Assembly: GCA_034769895.1 (NCBI GenBank)
Contig: CM068372.1
Coordinates: 237,608,343-237,672,342, forward strand
Direction of reading: 5' to 3'
Origin: Magicicada septendecula
Taxonomy: Eukaryota > Arthropoda > Insecta > Hemiptera > Cicadidae
DNA length: 64,000 bases
In this document: piece by piece, positions 11,756 to 23,149 of the stretch
How the letters are laid out: each line of letters begins with the position of its first letter
Numbering within the stretch: the first letter of the stretch is position 1
Translations under genes and position numbers: made by a program
The notes under the pieces: generated by a model
The model's database searches: none
Told to the model about the DNA's origin: nothing
What the model saw: only the letters and a program-made list of their open reading frames with translations

Positions 11756-12835
11756 AGATAGCTTAAAAATTACCACCATAAATACTGTCTGCCATAATCA
11801 GTGGTGTGGTGTAGTTTCTGAAACGGGATACTGGTACAAAAAAGACATTAACCTCCACACAAAATAAAATGCCTATTAATAACTTAAATTCTGATTGTTG
11901 TAAATTGTCTTTGGGTTTTTACATTGATTACTACAGAAAGTAAATGTACCAGTTTGGTTACTTCCTCATAAATATGAGTGGCTAAATCATTTATAAATCA
12001 CCATCACAAAAGGTCACATAACGATAAATTCTTTTTGTCATCAAAATAAATATTACTAAGTTTGTTTTCAATTCTTCATGGTTACAAAAAAGAGTAATGT
12101 TTTAGTAAAGCATCTACTCTTTACAATTAGAATTTTTTTCAGTCAGAAATTTTTTTCATTCAGTATGTCCACAAGTGGAAGCTGTAATTCCACAGGTCAA
12201 AAAATATATTACACTTAGTACAATACAGCACAAAGTGCAGAAGACAACAGCACACGCGTGCGTGCACACACACACACACATACACAGAGTAGTCCTAGTA
12301 TATTTTTAAAACAGACACACACACAGCCAACAGCTTAATGCTAGCTCAGCACAGTGTGTAGTGTGTAGTAGGCCTAGCAATCTACGCATGCATGCTCTTG
12401 GAACATGGTGTACTCAGATGCCACACCACTGCTCATCCACTACTTAAGGTATTCTATAGATTTTGTTCACAAATTGTATTATGTTTAATATCAATAATTT
12501 TATAATAACAAAGTTAAAATTTATAAAAGATGAAAATAAGAATAGTTTTGTTTTTAATTGGGAACACTTAGAATACATTCCCTGATGCTATACCCCTGCT
12601 GGCAATAATAATGATTACAGTTCACAAGTGAAAACAGAATAGAGAGGCATGAGACAGGACTTTTTTTACAAAAGAATTAAATCTGTTGATACTTCCTTGT
12701 TACCAAGGTGCCACTGTCTTTAATATTAATACTAGATGCTAGCCTGTGTAGGTAGTTGAACTGTGTACTGTAAAATGTAATATTTTTAAGTCTGATAATT
12801 CAATTTTTAGTAGCCTAATTATATCTTGAAATATA
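11756..12835. other. ATAD1 intron 1, middle part
   Basis: No gene is seen. It holds a short CA-rich tract (12262-12285) and a TAGGCCTA at 12369. Confidence 0.5.
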
Positions 12836-14961
12836 CAGTACAACCTCTCTAGTCCGACCCTCGGCTGGTCCGATGCTCCGGTTGGTCTGACCGCGGCTCA
12901 GGCACCGACTTGTTGATGACTCACCAGCTTGTTTACATACTTGTCAGTTGTTTTGCTGCCTCAGTGAGCTGGCATCTAGTGTCTAGTGCGTGCTAATTAC
13001 TCGTCCTGTGTGAATTGGTGTACGTAGTAATTGGTGACAGTTTTAGTGTTTACACATTTTTTTTACACTTTTAATACTGTGCGTACATACTGTTGTAGTT
13101 TCTGCATTATGTCAGGAGCAAAACGTAAACATGTTACTCTTCCTTTAAGTGAAAAATTAAAAGTGCTACAGAGACTGGACAAGGGGGAATCACTCCAAAA
13201 AATTGCTAAGAAACTCAATGTGGGAGTTACTACAATAAAGGACTGGAGGAAAAATAGAAAGGATATTGAATCTTGTATGGTGACGGTAGAGGGCGAGAAA
13301 GCACTAAAAAGTCGCAAAACACTAAAAAACCCAAAATTGGAACTGCTAGACAACGCGTTATGGATATGGTTTTGCCAAGAAAGGAGCAAAGGAACCCTGC
13401 TATCTGTGCCTATTGTCAAAGAAAAGGCACTAATTCTGCACAAAAAACTGGAAGTTGAAGGTGAGTTCACTGCTAGTGAAGGTTGGTTAGATCGGTGGAA
13501 AACCCGTCATGGCGTTAGATATGTCGCAATATCAGGTGAAAAACTATCAGCTGATGATGAGGCAGCAAAAGAGTTTTCTTTGAAATTTAAAAAAATTGTT
13601 GAAGGAAATGAATTAGCACCTGACCAAGTCTATAATATAGATGAAACTGGCCTAAACTATAGAATGTTACCGACAAAAACACTTGCTGCATCAAATGAGA
13701 CCGTGATACTAGGATCAAAACTTGCCAAAGACAGGCTAACCGTTGCTACTTGCCCAGCAATGCTAACGGTACACACAAGCTTCCGCTTTTTGTCATTGGC
13801 AAGTCCAAAACGCCAAGGGCATTCAAGAACATTAATTTATTATTGCTACCAGTTTATTACTGCAACCAAAAATCAGCTTGGACGGACTGTACACTTTTTA
13901 AGCATGGTTTTTTTACAAATTTGTGCCTGCTGTTAAAAAAAACTTAAAGGCCCAAAAACTTCCTGTTTTTTAACACACCATCACACCCTTCTGAAGAAGA
14001 ATTGATAAAAGGAGAAATAAAAGCTGCATTCCTTCCACCCAATGTAACTTCCCTTATCCAACCAATGGATCAAGGAGTGATCGAGTGGCTGAACAAGCTT
14101 TATCCCGAAAGTACATCAGCTCGATTTTGGAAAAGACAGGAGAAGGCTGTAACCTTTTTGAAGCTACGAAATCCCTTAGTATCAAAGATACAATTTACAC
14201 AATAGCCGAGTCATGGGATGAAATGAAACCTGACACACTGCAAAAATCTTGGCGTAAACTTTGGCTGGAAGTGATGATCGAGAGTGAACAAACTGGGAAT
14301 GAGCGAGACACAGACACGCCGGAAATTGTCAACGACTTACAAACTTTGCTATATGATATCCAAGCAAATGACGTGGATGAGTGGATTGCTAAATGTGATG
14401 AAGATTGGGAAACAAATGAAGAACAAAATGATGATCAGATCATTGCCGCTGTTTCGCAAGTTGATGAAGAAACCGTAAATGAAGACCCTAGACGCAAAAT
14501 CACCCTAGACCCTGATGATGATGACGAACCGCCTGCCCGTGTATCGCATATGGAAGCCAAGAAAGCTTTTGATGTTGCTCTTCAGTACATCGAACAGAAC
14601 TCATCCTCTACACCTATGGATATCTTGTGGATCAAGAAATGGAGGAACATTGCAGCTAAGTCTAGACAGTCGTCTGCCAAACAAAAGAACATTACCGATT
14701 TTTTTCATCAATAAAATCCGTTTCTTGTTTTTTATTACACTATTGCTGGACTGTACATATTATCATTTACTGTACATATTATCATTTACTGTACATAACC
14801 AATCATATAGCCTGGTAGCTTACTGTATAAGTTTTATTTTATTTTAGACTGTCTCATTTAATGAAATAATAAACATTTTGTATTCTTCTGATAATTCGAC
14901 CTTTTTTGCGTTCCGACCATACCCCCAGTCCCAAAGGTGACGGATTAGCGAGGTTCTACTG
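12836..14961 (+). mobile_element. Tigger/pogo-like DNA transposon (Tigger-2)
   Basis: Left end CAGTACAACCTCTCTAGTCC; right end, read inward, CAGTAGAACCTCGCTAATCC. TA flanks both sides (12834-12835, 14962-14963). It is 2126 bp long, a different family from Tigger-1 by both termini and protein, and is inserted in ATAD1 intron 1 in the opposite orientation to the gene. Confidence 0.92.
13109..14714 (+). pseudogene. Tigger-2 transposase (jerky/CENP-B-like), disrupted
   Basis: Start chosen at ATG 13109 (MSGAKRKHVTLPLSEKLKVL), in frame with the helix-turn-helix (VGVTTIKDWRKN). A CENPB-type domain with EGWLDRWKTRHGVRYV and the first DDE Asp in YNIDETGLNY follow. A frameshift near 13765 moves the reading into a frame with LPLFVIGKSKTPRAFKN. 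Beyond further breaks, 14002-14100 carries IQPMDQGVIEWL and 14085-14714 gives an open acidic C-terminal part ending ITDFFHQ. The box that should hold the second catalytic Asp reads LFFNTPSHP (near 13964), so that residue is lost. Inactive; related to but clearly distinct from the Tigger-1 protein. Confidence 0.9.
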
Positions 14962-16084
14962 TATTTAAATTGGTTTAATCATTATCTTGAATAAACCATA
15001 AGTTTATAATACTAGAGTAATTATTACATTATCCTAATTTGATGTACTCTGACATTAAACAATAATTGGTATACCAGTAATAATTCCTTTTTTCTGGAAC
15101 CCCCCCCCACCCCAAAACCACTACAGAAAAGTTTAATTAGGTTAATGTGTGGCTACCCAAATTCCCAACTTGACTTTAAAAAAATGCAGTCTGCAAGTAA
15201 AATGTGTACAAAAACTAGCTAGAAAGATTAGGTAAAGTTGATTTTGCTAGTTATTTGACTTTCGGGGCAACTTACAGAAAAACTGTAGTTCGCAAAAGAT
15301 CAATGTGTCCAAAAAAGCGATAGGTTATGTATGTCAGCTTCAAACAAAAATCAGTGGATTTCCTATCAACAAATTAAGTAGCCCTACCACTTAAAAAAAA
15401 TAAATATTTGTATAAACGTTGCGTTATTTTTGGTACATATAACTTAGAATTTATATTTACAAAAGGTTTATATTGATTTTAAAGAAATTAACATGCTACA
15501 GAACTTATTATTAGCTTATTTAACTTTAACTTATTATTTAGCTGCTTTTTTCATTATTTTCATCACAATTTAAAAATATGTATTTTTATTTGCATTCATG
15601 TTATTTACTTTATTAACTAAGGACTACAGAGTGAAGTTTCGGGAAAACGCTGATAACTGAATAATTTTCATATACCAAACAGAAAATGCAAGCCCGCTAC
15701 TGGTTATTAATTTATAAAAAACCAATCAGGTATGTAAAATGCATATACATACTACATATTCTCTTAGTATATAATTATCTACAGTATAGTACATGGATAC
15801 GATAGCCTACAGGCCAACGACTGACACACTAATGAACTCGTTAGGTTATGAAAATTGCTTATCCAAGAGAAGAGAATTATAATGCATTTAACTTGCATAT
15901 TATTATATGTGTATTTGGAAAACCGTGTATTTATTCAATTAATTCTAAACACTAAACAGATTTTGTTGACAGATCTGAAAATAAAATTAGCTTCTCAGAA
16001 ACACAATACAGTTAGAACTTGTATCATGTACACCGTTGTTTCACGTGGATTATACACTATTTCAATGTATTATGACTGTATTAC
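14962..16084. other. ATAD1 intron 1, right part
   Basis: AT-rich intron, with a C-run at 15101-15116. The ORF at 15855-16130 is antisense to ATAD1 exon 1 and is not a gene. Confidence 0.55.
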
Positions 16085-16228
16085 CTTTATCTTTGCAGTT
16101 TTCTTTTGTTTGTTTGTTGGATCCAATTGATTTAACATCCATTTAACGCTAAAGTAAGTTGCTGCAGACAAAAGAGTTAACCTGACAACTAGGCTTATAA
16201 TTTCCGACCTCGAAATAGTTTCGTTCAT
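16085..16228 (-). CDS. ATAD1: ATAD1/Msp1/nmd coding exon 1 (N-terminus with membrane anchor)
   Basis: The minus strand starts ATG at 16228 and reads 48 codons to a clean donor (AAAG|GTAATAC). It includes RSEIISLVVRLTLLSAAT, YFSVKWML and DPTNKQKK. ATAD1 proteins share exactly this layout: a short N-terminus, one transmembrane helix of the '..RLT....TYF..KW' kind (about residues 11-32), then DPTRKQK. The product is the mitochondrial outer-membrane/peroxisomal AAA+ extractase that clears mistargeted tail-anchored proteins. The exon ends in phase 0 and joins exon 2 at 9388. Intron 1 is 6.7 kb and contains Tigger-2 and a non-LTR tail. Only the N-terminal 63 codons of the gene are in the window. 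The match is by pattern recognition, not by a search. Confidence 0.88.
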
Positions 16229-17086
16229 TTTCTCTTACAATTTTAATCTCACTGGAAGCATACGTATTTCAGTAATCAGAAAATCAACAAATCTTCGTTA
16301 ACATTTAAATGTGCCACACACAATTAACACACTAACATTCAAGCACACTCCTTCGGTTTTTCCCTTAACCAAAAATTTTGCAGTGTTGCCGTACCTCTAC
16401 TCTAAAATTTCCCCTCTATAAGTATAGAATTTCATCGCACCATATCGTGATTTTGTGGCGTTTCAGTGGTTATCAGACGTAAGATCCGATCCTTTATTTA
16501 TTTATACATCTTCTAATTAAATTATTTTAATAATTTCACGTGTAATTAGGCAATATGTATTACCTAAATTTACATGGGTACTAACGTGTTTACACAGATA
16601 CTTTACATTTGTTCTATCACGCGTGTAAATCATTTCCACGATATTTAAAATATCCACCTTGAAATTTTCAAGTTGACATGGATACACGGAATTGTGTTGA
16701 CAACACAAAACCCTGAAGATCCGACATCTTAATGCTGATGTTCCATTATGCACTCTTCAACAATAAACGGTACTTTTCCAATAACCGTACCTGCACTATA
16801 AATACTTGTAACTTGCGATATTTCGATTATGCGATAATCGGTGTCGATATGTAGTCAATATCCCTTATTCATTAAATAAGCTTATTCGCTTAGGTGTCAA
16901 TAATATATGTTAATCGGTTTTTCAACGTAAATAGTTTGTTTTTTAATCTGGTAATTGTTCTATGTCAACGAACCACATCATTTGCCAAAACTTTTGTGAA
17001 ACAACCCCAAATACACATCTGTAGTATTGTAGTCGAAACTCGAAACAAAGTTTTTTTCGGAAAGCGTTGGGAGTGAGGTACTACCA
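16229..17086. promoter_or_regulatory. head-to-head intergenic region, possible shared promoter
   Basis: This 858-bp stretch separates the ATAD1 start codon (minus) from the ATG of a candidate plus-strand gene (17087). It contains ACTATAAATACTT (about 16796) and a cluster of CGATA/TATCG-type words (16815-16850) reminiscent of DRE-like promoter motifs. No transcription start can be fixed from sequence alone. An ORF at 16517-16753 (minus) shows no homology I know. Confidence 0.3.
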
Positions 17087-17108
17087 ATGCCAATCAAGTT
17101 TCTCTTTG

Positions 17109-19181
17109 TAGAGGTGGGCTAAACTGTTATTTTAAAATACTAGGTATGAAAATACCGTTCCAAAAAAATAACAGGTACACATACCTGTTATTATATACTA
17201 TATATACATAACCTATTTATCCTTTGTAAGTAACTCGTTTTGAGTTTCCTGCAGGTCTCCTATGTAATATCTTCAAATAAATACACTCAAAGTAGGTTTA
17301 TTTTCACCTAGATAAACCTATTAATGTATTAATAAACCTACTTGCTGTGTATTTATTTGAAGATATTATATAACCTATACTATATAATTTGTTATAAGAA
17401 ATAAATTGAAACTAAAAGTATTAACAGTGTTACTTTACACTGTGACTTTATTAAACTATTACTGTTTAAATGAAATAAGAAACAAGAGAATTTATAGGCC
17501 TATCTCCCTTTGGGAATACCAATTTAAGTTTTCACTAGTAGTAAACAAACTAACATTGGTTAGACAAATCAGTTGCGAAACGGGGCAATTAAATAATTTA
17601 GAGTAGGCCTACACGTAATACCACGAAAAATAATGTGAAAAAACATCAGAAACGTATAATAAAAACAAAACAGTAAGCCACAAGAGTGAATGAGAATAAA
17701 CAAAATTTTACAAATAAAAAAAAAACAAATTGTAATAAAATAAATAAAAATACATAAATAAAAACTTATGGTAATTGTGCACGATCCGGATTATGCTCAA
17801 ATTGCGGTGAAATATTTCTTTTCCTATTCTTCGATACTATATAAACACGAGAAAAATAATTTTAAACGGCGGTCGAAACTGTTTACGGAGAAAAAAAATT
17901 AAATAATTACTCCCATAAGCGCGCATGTAAAGTGAATGGCCGCCATGTTAACTGAGCGACGGCGCACAAATGCACAGCGAATGACGAGTATGACGTCTTA
18001 AATGTTTTTTGGCGTCTTAAATATTTGAAAAATGGTTGGCCTTAATTTTGCAAGAATTATATGAAACAATGAACTATAACCGCGGCCCTTCGGGCCGCCC
18101 CTCCGAACCTAACCGGCAGGTATCGGCTCAACTCGCTTTTCATCCAACTCAGTTGTCTTATGTAATTATTTAATTTTTTCTCCGTAAACAGTTTCGACCG
18201 CCGTTTAAAATTATTTTTCTCGTGTTTATATAGTATCGAAGAATAGGAAAAGAAATATTTCACCGCAATTTGAGCATAATCCGGATCGTGCACAATTACC
18301 AAACTTATAAATAATAAGCAACAACAAAAGTAAATTAAATGCATTCAGATATTTAAGGAACAGAACTAGATAAAGTGCATAAATGTCCATTACAACAATC
18401 TCATCATTTACGTGAGATGTGTAGTGAAGTTAAAATCACATTAATAAAAAGTATAATATAGCCTATCAACATCAGCCACTCTATAGGTTATAACTCAACA
18501 TAATTAAATGCAACTATTTCACTAACGATCGGAACATAAAGTTTTTTTTTAGTAAAAACAAAGTTTTACCAACCGATTTTAGTTACAAGTTGGTGACTAG
18601 TATAATATATAATTATTAGCATATAATCTGTATTATATATCTGCATATCACACGAGAATAAATGTAACAGCAGGATAAATTATTTACTTTATTAAAAACA
18701 GCTCCGTCTCTTTGCGCAGATTGAAGTATACAGGACGAAAAAGTGGCTCATACTAGTTCTTACTCGAAATATGCTTGATACTACCTGTTCCTGAAATACT
18801 AGGTGTTCCTGAAATATTAGGTGTTACTAAAATACTACTGTTACTCTGGAACGCGTTGTTCCTTGTGTATCGGTGATACCACTAGTATTTGAAATACCTA
18901 GTATTTTAAATACGCGTTACTGGCTGTTCCTTGCGTTCCAGCGATATTTTTGTACGCCTAGTATTTGGCCTTGGTTTATGTGATCTTGCGTACATTTTGT
19001 GTGTGTTCTGTGTGGGTGCGTAGGGGGTGTGCCTCGACTTGGAACAGCGAGGGCGGCGTGTCTCGACTCGGAACAGCGTCGCCGCGAATAACAGGTATTT
19101 CAACTTTTCAGTCACTGTTACATCCGTTCCACAAAAATATCGTTCCAAAATACCTATTACAGGTATATCGGCCCACCTCTA
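17109..19181. mobile_element. non-autonomous hAT element with 8-bp TSD
   Basis: Both ends read TAGAGGTGGGC inward (17109 rightwards, 19181 leftwards), a terminus common in arthropod hATs. The flanks are a perfect 8-bp duplication, TCTCTTTG (17101-17108 and 19182-19189). At 2073 bp it lacks any transposase-like ORF, so it is a deletion derivative or long MITE. Subterminal regions are rich in GGTAT/ATACC and GTTCC/GGAAC words. The right half includes a GC-rich pair of repeats around CGACT.GGAACAGCG (19033-19078). A second element (17770-18300) is nested inside. Confidence 0.92.
17770..18300. mobile_element. 531-bp MITE with ~140-bp terminal inverted repeats
   Basis: The left arm (17770-17910) is repeated almost perfectly in inverse at 18162-18300; both ends read GGTAATTGTGCACGATCCGG inward. 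Flanks are a perfect 8-bp duplication, AAACTTAT (17762-17769, 18301-18308). The centre (17911-18161) contains a GC-rich hairpin GCGGCCCTTCGGGCCGC. No ORF. An 8-bp duplication and a GG terminus would suit a Merlin-, hAT- or P-related MITE; the superfamily is undecided. Confidence 0.93.
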
Positions 19182-19444
19182 TCTCTTTGACAGGGAGGAG
19201 GAGGAGGGTAATGAACGGGACCGGACCCCCCCCCCCAGAGGGTCGAAAAAAGTTGACGAATTTTGTTACTCTATTAATTTTTAGGTTCTTCATTATTTTT
19301 TCAGCTGTTTACTACAAAATTGTAAGTTTAATTAGACGAGAATTCAGTCATTCTGATGGTCGGAGTTCTCAAGATTCAATTAGTGAAACTTTAATATATG
19401 CACCTTTATTGAACCAATTAGCAGTTCATTATAAGCATGATTGA

Positions 19445-20259
19445 TATAGATTCTTTGTATGTGGTAATTAACATTTTAAAGAATCTGATTTACAGGTATG
19501 ATAAGAAAAAGAGTAAATTAACTCAGAACCTATCTGATCTCCTTTAGCTATTGGAAATGTACAACTGCATTCTGCAAGAGGTCATTTTTGGTCTCTGAAG
19601 GTCAAAAATCTATTTAAGGAAAACAATGTATAATGAACAAGATCAACAGCCTGTCTTGAAATAATAGCACTTGAAAGGCAGTTGGCCAAAAGCTTTACAT
19701 GACTAACATAGTAGATAATATTGCTATCAGTCATGGGCATAGGCAGAGGGGTGTTTTGGGGGTTCACCCCCCCCCGAAATTTTCCATTCAGCTAAAAACC
19801 ACAATATTGTGCTCTTTATGTAAGTCCAGATATAAATGTGATTGTGAACAACGCTTACATTTAATTTTGTTTAGACAGTTTATATGATTGTTTCTTGTAT
19901 ACCAGTTACATTTATAAGAGAAAAAAGACACTCTTGTGCCTTGTTTACAAGGATGTTGTTATTGGTGATGTAATACTATACTAATTTCATGCTTGAAAAA
20001 TAATGTAGAATATTACAGTGTATCAGCAAGAGAGAAGTCAACATCACAGCTTTGTTATAATTCTCAGTTCTCTTTTATTCTTGCAGTGTTATGTCTGAGT
20101 GTTAGAAAGGACCATAGTTGAGTGGGTGTGTCATACGACTTTCAACTGTGTTGAATTAAAGATAATACCTTTTAAACTCGTCAGTGTTTTCTGAACCACA
20201 TTCCTATGTGGGTATATCATGGGTCAGTGCATCAAATAACAGTTACAGTTAAGAGTCTA
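19445..20259. other. unassigned DNA with a G/C-run TE-like end
   Basis: No gene seen. At 19734-19776, GGGCATAGGCAGAGGGG followed by opposite G- and C-runs resembles the outer end of another hAT family, but no partner end or target duplication was found. Confidence 0.35.
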
Positions 20260-20945
20260 AATAATAAGCGTATCAAAATGATACAATCCAGAGAAAAGCA
20301 ATTGTCACTATTTAATTTTGTGCAGAAAAAGGAGAGATTGTAAGTTAGTTGTTCATGTTTGATTCCTGCCCAGAACTTTCAAGACAATGCTGTTGTGGCA
20401 CATACAGTTACTAACTGCAAAAGTAATAGTAATGAGTGGGTTATCGGGTGGTATGTAGATAAACTAATTATAGATAACTTTTTGAAAGAACATTACTGAA
20501 ATCTCTATCCACCACAGAATTATGTATTCCTGGTGTATTCAAAAAGAAATCTTCAAAAATTCGTGGTTTCTGAAGTTCTCCTGGCTGCTGTATTCAGAAC
20601 ATCTCCAAGGGGCTTTCTGTAGGTATTGTGTTCTTTTCTCTCAATACACTGGTATCACAAATGATTCTGTTGTCTATGTGTGAAACATGTTGGGTATATA
20701 AACATGTGGCAGTTCTGTGCTTTAAGGAAATGTATGTAGCTATTGTTCATGCTTTGCAATAACTAGAAGGATCTGTCAACAGAGACATGTCTCAGCACAT
20801 CAAAGAACTCAATAAAATTTAAATAGATCTTATTTAGTGCTTTTTTGTGTACAGTGGAAGATTTCCGGTCTAGGGGCAGTAATATCTACCGTGATATTTC
20901 TGAATGTAATGCGAGAACACTTGAAGAAGCAGGCATTGTGTAAGC
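20260..20945 (+). pseudogene. possible decayed hAT transposase fragment
   Basis: Broken plus-strand reading frames contain REKQLSLFNFVQKKERL and, after many stops, ALQ.LEGSVNRDMSQHIKE and IYRDISECNARTLEE. These faintly resemble a hAT N-terminal tail and the 'AL..L......' middle of hAT transposases. Several frameshifts and stops. The call is tentative and unrelated repeats are possible. Confidence 0.22.
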
Positions 20946-22063
20946 CAAATATACATGATCTATTTGTACCCAGTTAGAACCCGGCGATTAAATTCATAAA
21001 CAACAATAGTCCGATAACGTAGCATGTGTGTGCGTGATGTAGTGGTCATCGAGTGACATGCAGAGGAGCAGCGAGAGCGGCACGCCAGATGTTTACCTAA
21101 CCATTGGAATTCTACAAACAAGTAACCATATATGTAAAACAAACCCGATATACTCTTTTATTTAAAGACAATTAAATAATAAACAATTTTATGTTATAAC
21201 TGAATAAAACAATAATATTTATTAATGTGTTAATTAATAAATTTTTTCTACACCTCCAGATATAGACTCTGTACTGATAATTTCAATTGACCTATCTATG
21301 CATTCATAACTTTGTAAGTAGAAGTTGGATATGAAATAGTAAATTAACTCTAAGCGTATGATACCATGTTACAATGAAAATTTGTCTCTAAGACTTCAGG
21401 TTCAGACATTGACACTATAATAGACAGTAAGATATGTGTTAAATTTGTTAGTTTATGTTAATTTTTGACAGTTAAAAAAAAAACAAGTAGTGTTGTAATG
21501 TGGTGCGAAATATGAGTGGGCATATGACGAGTGGGCATGGGAGGTATGTATAACTATGTTACGGGACAAAAATAAAAAACATTAAATTAAATAACTTTTG
21601 TGAAAATAAAAATGTTGACATGAGACTTATAACAGAATACGCATAAATAAAAGACCTATCGAGTGGTAATATTTGTTCATCAATTAAATAACTAAATATA
21701 TGAGTTTTTGAAGTGAAACTTCTTTATCGACGTATGAGAGAAATTTTATAGCAATGTAAAAAAAAATCGTCACGATTTTCGGTTACGCGCCATGTTGTTT
21801 TTTTTTATCAAAGTTCAGTATAGTGACGTAAAGAATAATATATTAGTTTGAAAGTGATAAAATAAAAAGACTTATTATTTGTTATGTGAGAGCAAATGAG
21901 AGTTTTCATAAAAATTCAAGTAAACGTCGGCCAATAGACGAGAGAGAGGTGAACTCATGGCCAATCCATCATCCTCAATGAAAAATTGGTTATTGAAAGC
22001 AAAGTAATTCAAATTCAAGTGAATTTATAGTAAAAGTGAGAGTGATTATATATTTCGTTTGAT
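20946..22063. other. unassigned AT-rich DNA
   Basis: Nothing recognised: AT-rich, short homopolymers, no ORF with a motif. Confidence 0.4.
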
Positions 22064-22279
22064 AAATCCAACACGTGAGCGTGATTTTAATATTTATTTG
22101 AGGTTAACCTCACTTTTTGATTGTAAGTATCAGTAAATGTATATAAATGTATTAAAATTAGCAAGTATTAAAAATCCAACACGTGAGCGTGATTTTAATA
22201 TTTATTTGAGGTTAACCTCACTTTTTGATTGTAAGTATCAGTAAATGTATATAAATCTATTAAAATTAGCAAGTATTAA
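22064..22279 (+). repeat. two-copy 108-bp tandem duplication
   Basis: 22064-22171 is repeated at 22172-22279 with a single difference seen by eye. Each copy contains CACGTGAGCGTGATTTTAAT and AGGTTAACCTCA. The near identity means a recent duplication just upstream of the ORF at 22571. Confidence 0.9.
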
Positions 22280-22570
22280 TAAATATGACTGTAAATCTAG
22301 TAAACATTATTATTAATTATTCGTTTTTAATGATTTATTTATTCATTTTGAATTCTATAAAATCATTGCATGTCTACAAGATTAACTGTCATCATATAAT
22401 TGTATTACTTTGAATAGATAATTCCAATTATTTACTCATAACTTGTGTAATTGAGTAAGTTATTAAATATCTGCTTTGAATTATTTTTATTAAGTTATGA
22501 CATGAAATATGAATATTAAAGTTCGTTATATAATTTTTGTAAACTGATTAACTAATTTTTAGATTAAATA

Positions 22571-22948
22571 ATGGCAGAGTCCGAAAACTCTATTGAGTAT
22601 CCAAATGCAATAGTTGTACAAGTAGATGTTCATCATCGTAATTGTTCACAAATCAGTACATCAGCTGAGCGATCGAGACAGTACAGAGATAAGAAAAATA
22701 ATGAAACTCAAGCAGCGAGTGATCTTTATTCAGTCCAACGGGGATATCCAAAAACAGCTGCAGAGCGAATGAGAGCGTATAGAGCCCGGAAAAAGAAAGA
22801 AATTCCGATAGAGAATCATCGAAAACGTAAAAAATCAGATGCAGAGCGTGCGCGAGAGTACAGAGCCCGAAAAAAGGGTAAAACCCAGTCAACAGGTGAG
22901 ATTTTCTCAGTTATATACGATCAAAATCACAATACATTATATTCATGA
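22571..22948 (+). CDS. hypothetical basic protein with three YRxRK repeats
   Basis: An ORF of 125 codons with three copies of a basic motif: SAERSRQYRDKK (residues 31-42), AAERMRAYRARKKK (63-76) and DAERAREYRARKKG (90-103). The spacing is 32 and 27 residues. The pattern resembles the 'AER.R.YR.RK' repeats in arthropod TE-associated and STPR-like DNA-binding proteins. A good donor, CAACAG|GTGAGA, occurs at 22896 inside the ORF. This may therefore be a first exon of about 108 codons whose 3' partner I did not find, rather than a complete gene. Context upstream is AT-rich with a fresh tandem duplication; downstream is a gypsy fragment. Coding status is likely but not certain, function unknown. 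Confidence 0.5.
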   Translation: MAESENSIEYPNAIVVQVDVHHRNCSQISTSAERSRQYRDKKNNETQAASDLYSVQRGYPKTAAERMRAYRARKKKEIPIENHRKRKKSDAERAREYRARKKGKTQSTGEIFSVIYDQNHNTLYS

Positions 22949-23149
22949 CATTAATAACATACTTTTTATAAGAAAAATAATAAAATAGCTTTAATTTAAT
23001 ACGGAAAAAAATTTTTTTCTTAAGCTTTATCTACCCAATTTCTGTGAAGTTGTAAATAGTAGAAAAATGATATGTCATAAAGAAGTTTCACTTCTTACCT
23101 GTGTACTCTGGTACACACACATATTTATTTTTTTTTTATAAAGAACGTG

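Larger units (their letters stand above)
17087..19444 (+). pseudogene. candidate small two-exon gene split by a hAT insertion
   Basis: Removing the hAT element 17109-19181 and one copy of its 8-bp target duplication restores an uninterrupted reading frame from ATG 17087 (context CTACCAATGC). Exon 1 (17087-17108 plus 19190-19207) encodes MPIKFLFDREEEE and ends GAGG|GTAATG. A pyrimidine-rich tract ending TTTTTTCAG (19304) opens exon 2 (19305-19444), which joins in phase 1 and runs RREFSHSDGRSSQDSISETL to HYKHD and a stop. The spliced product would be 59 residues. I do not recognise it. An unspliced alternative is a different frame with a C-run slip. The gene would be dead on this chromosome unless the element is spliced out or absent from other alleles. 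The two-exon model is inference. Confidence 0.35.

Noticed and set aside
13986..14005. CTGAAGAAGAA as hammerhead core
   Set aside because: Lies within Tigger-2 coding sequence and lacks GAAA and helix I partners.
16712..16735. CCTGAAGAT and nearby CATCTT as a further hammerhead
   Set aside because: No GAAA box at the right spacing.
18965..19444. A single 159-codon ORF
   Set aside because: It starts inside the hAT element and crosses its terminus. Only the end after 19305 looks protein-like and fits better as a second exon of a separate gene.
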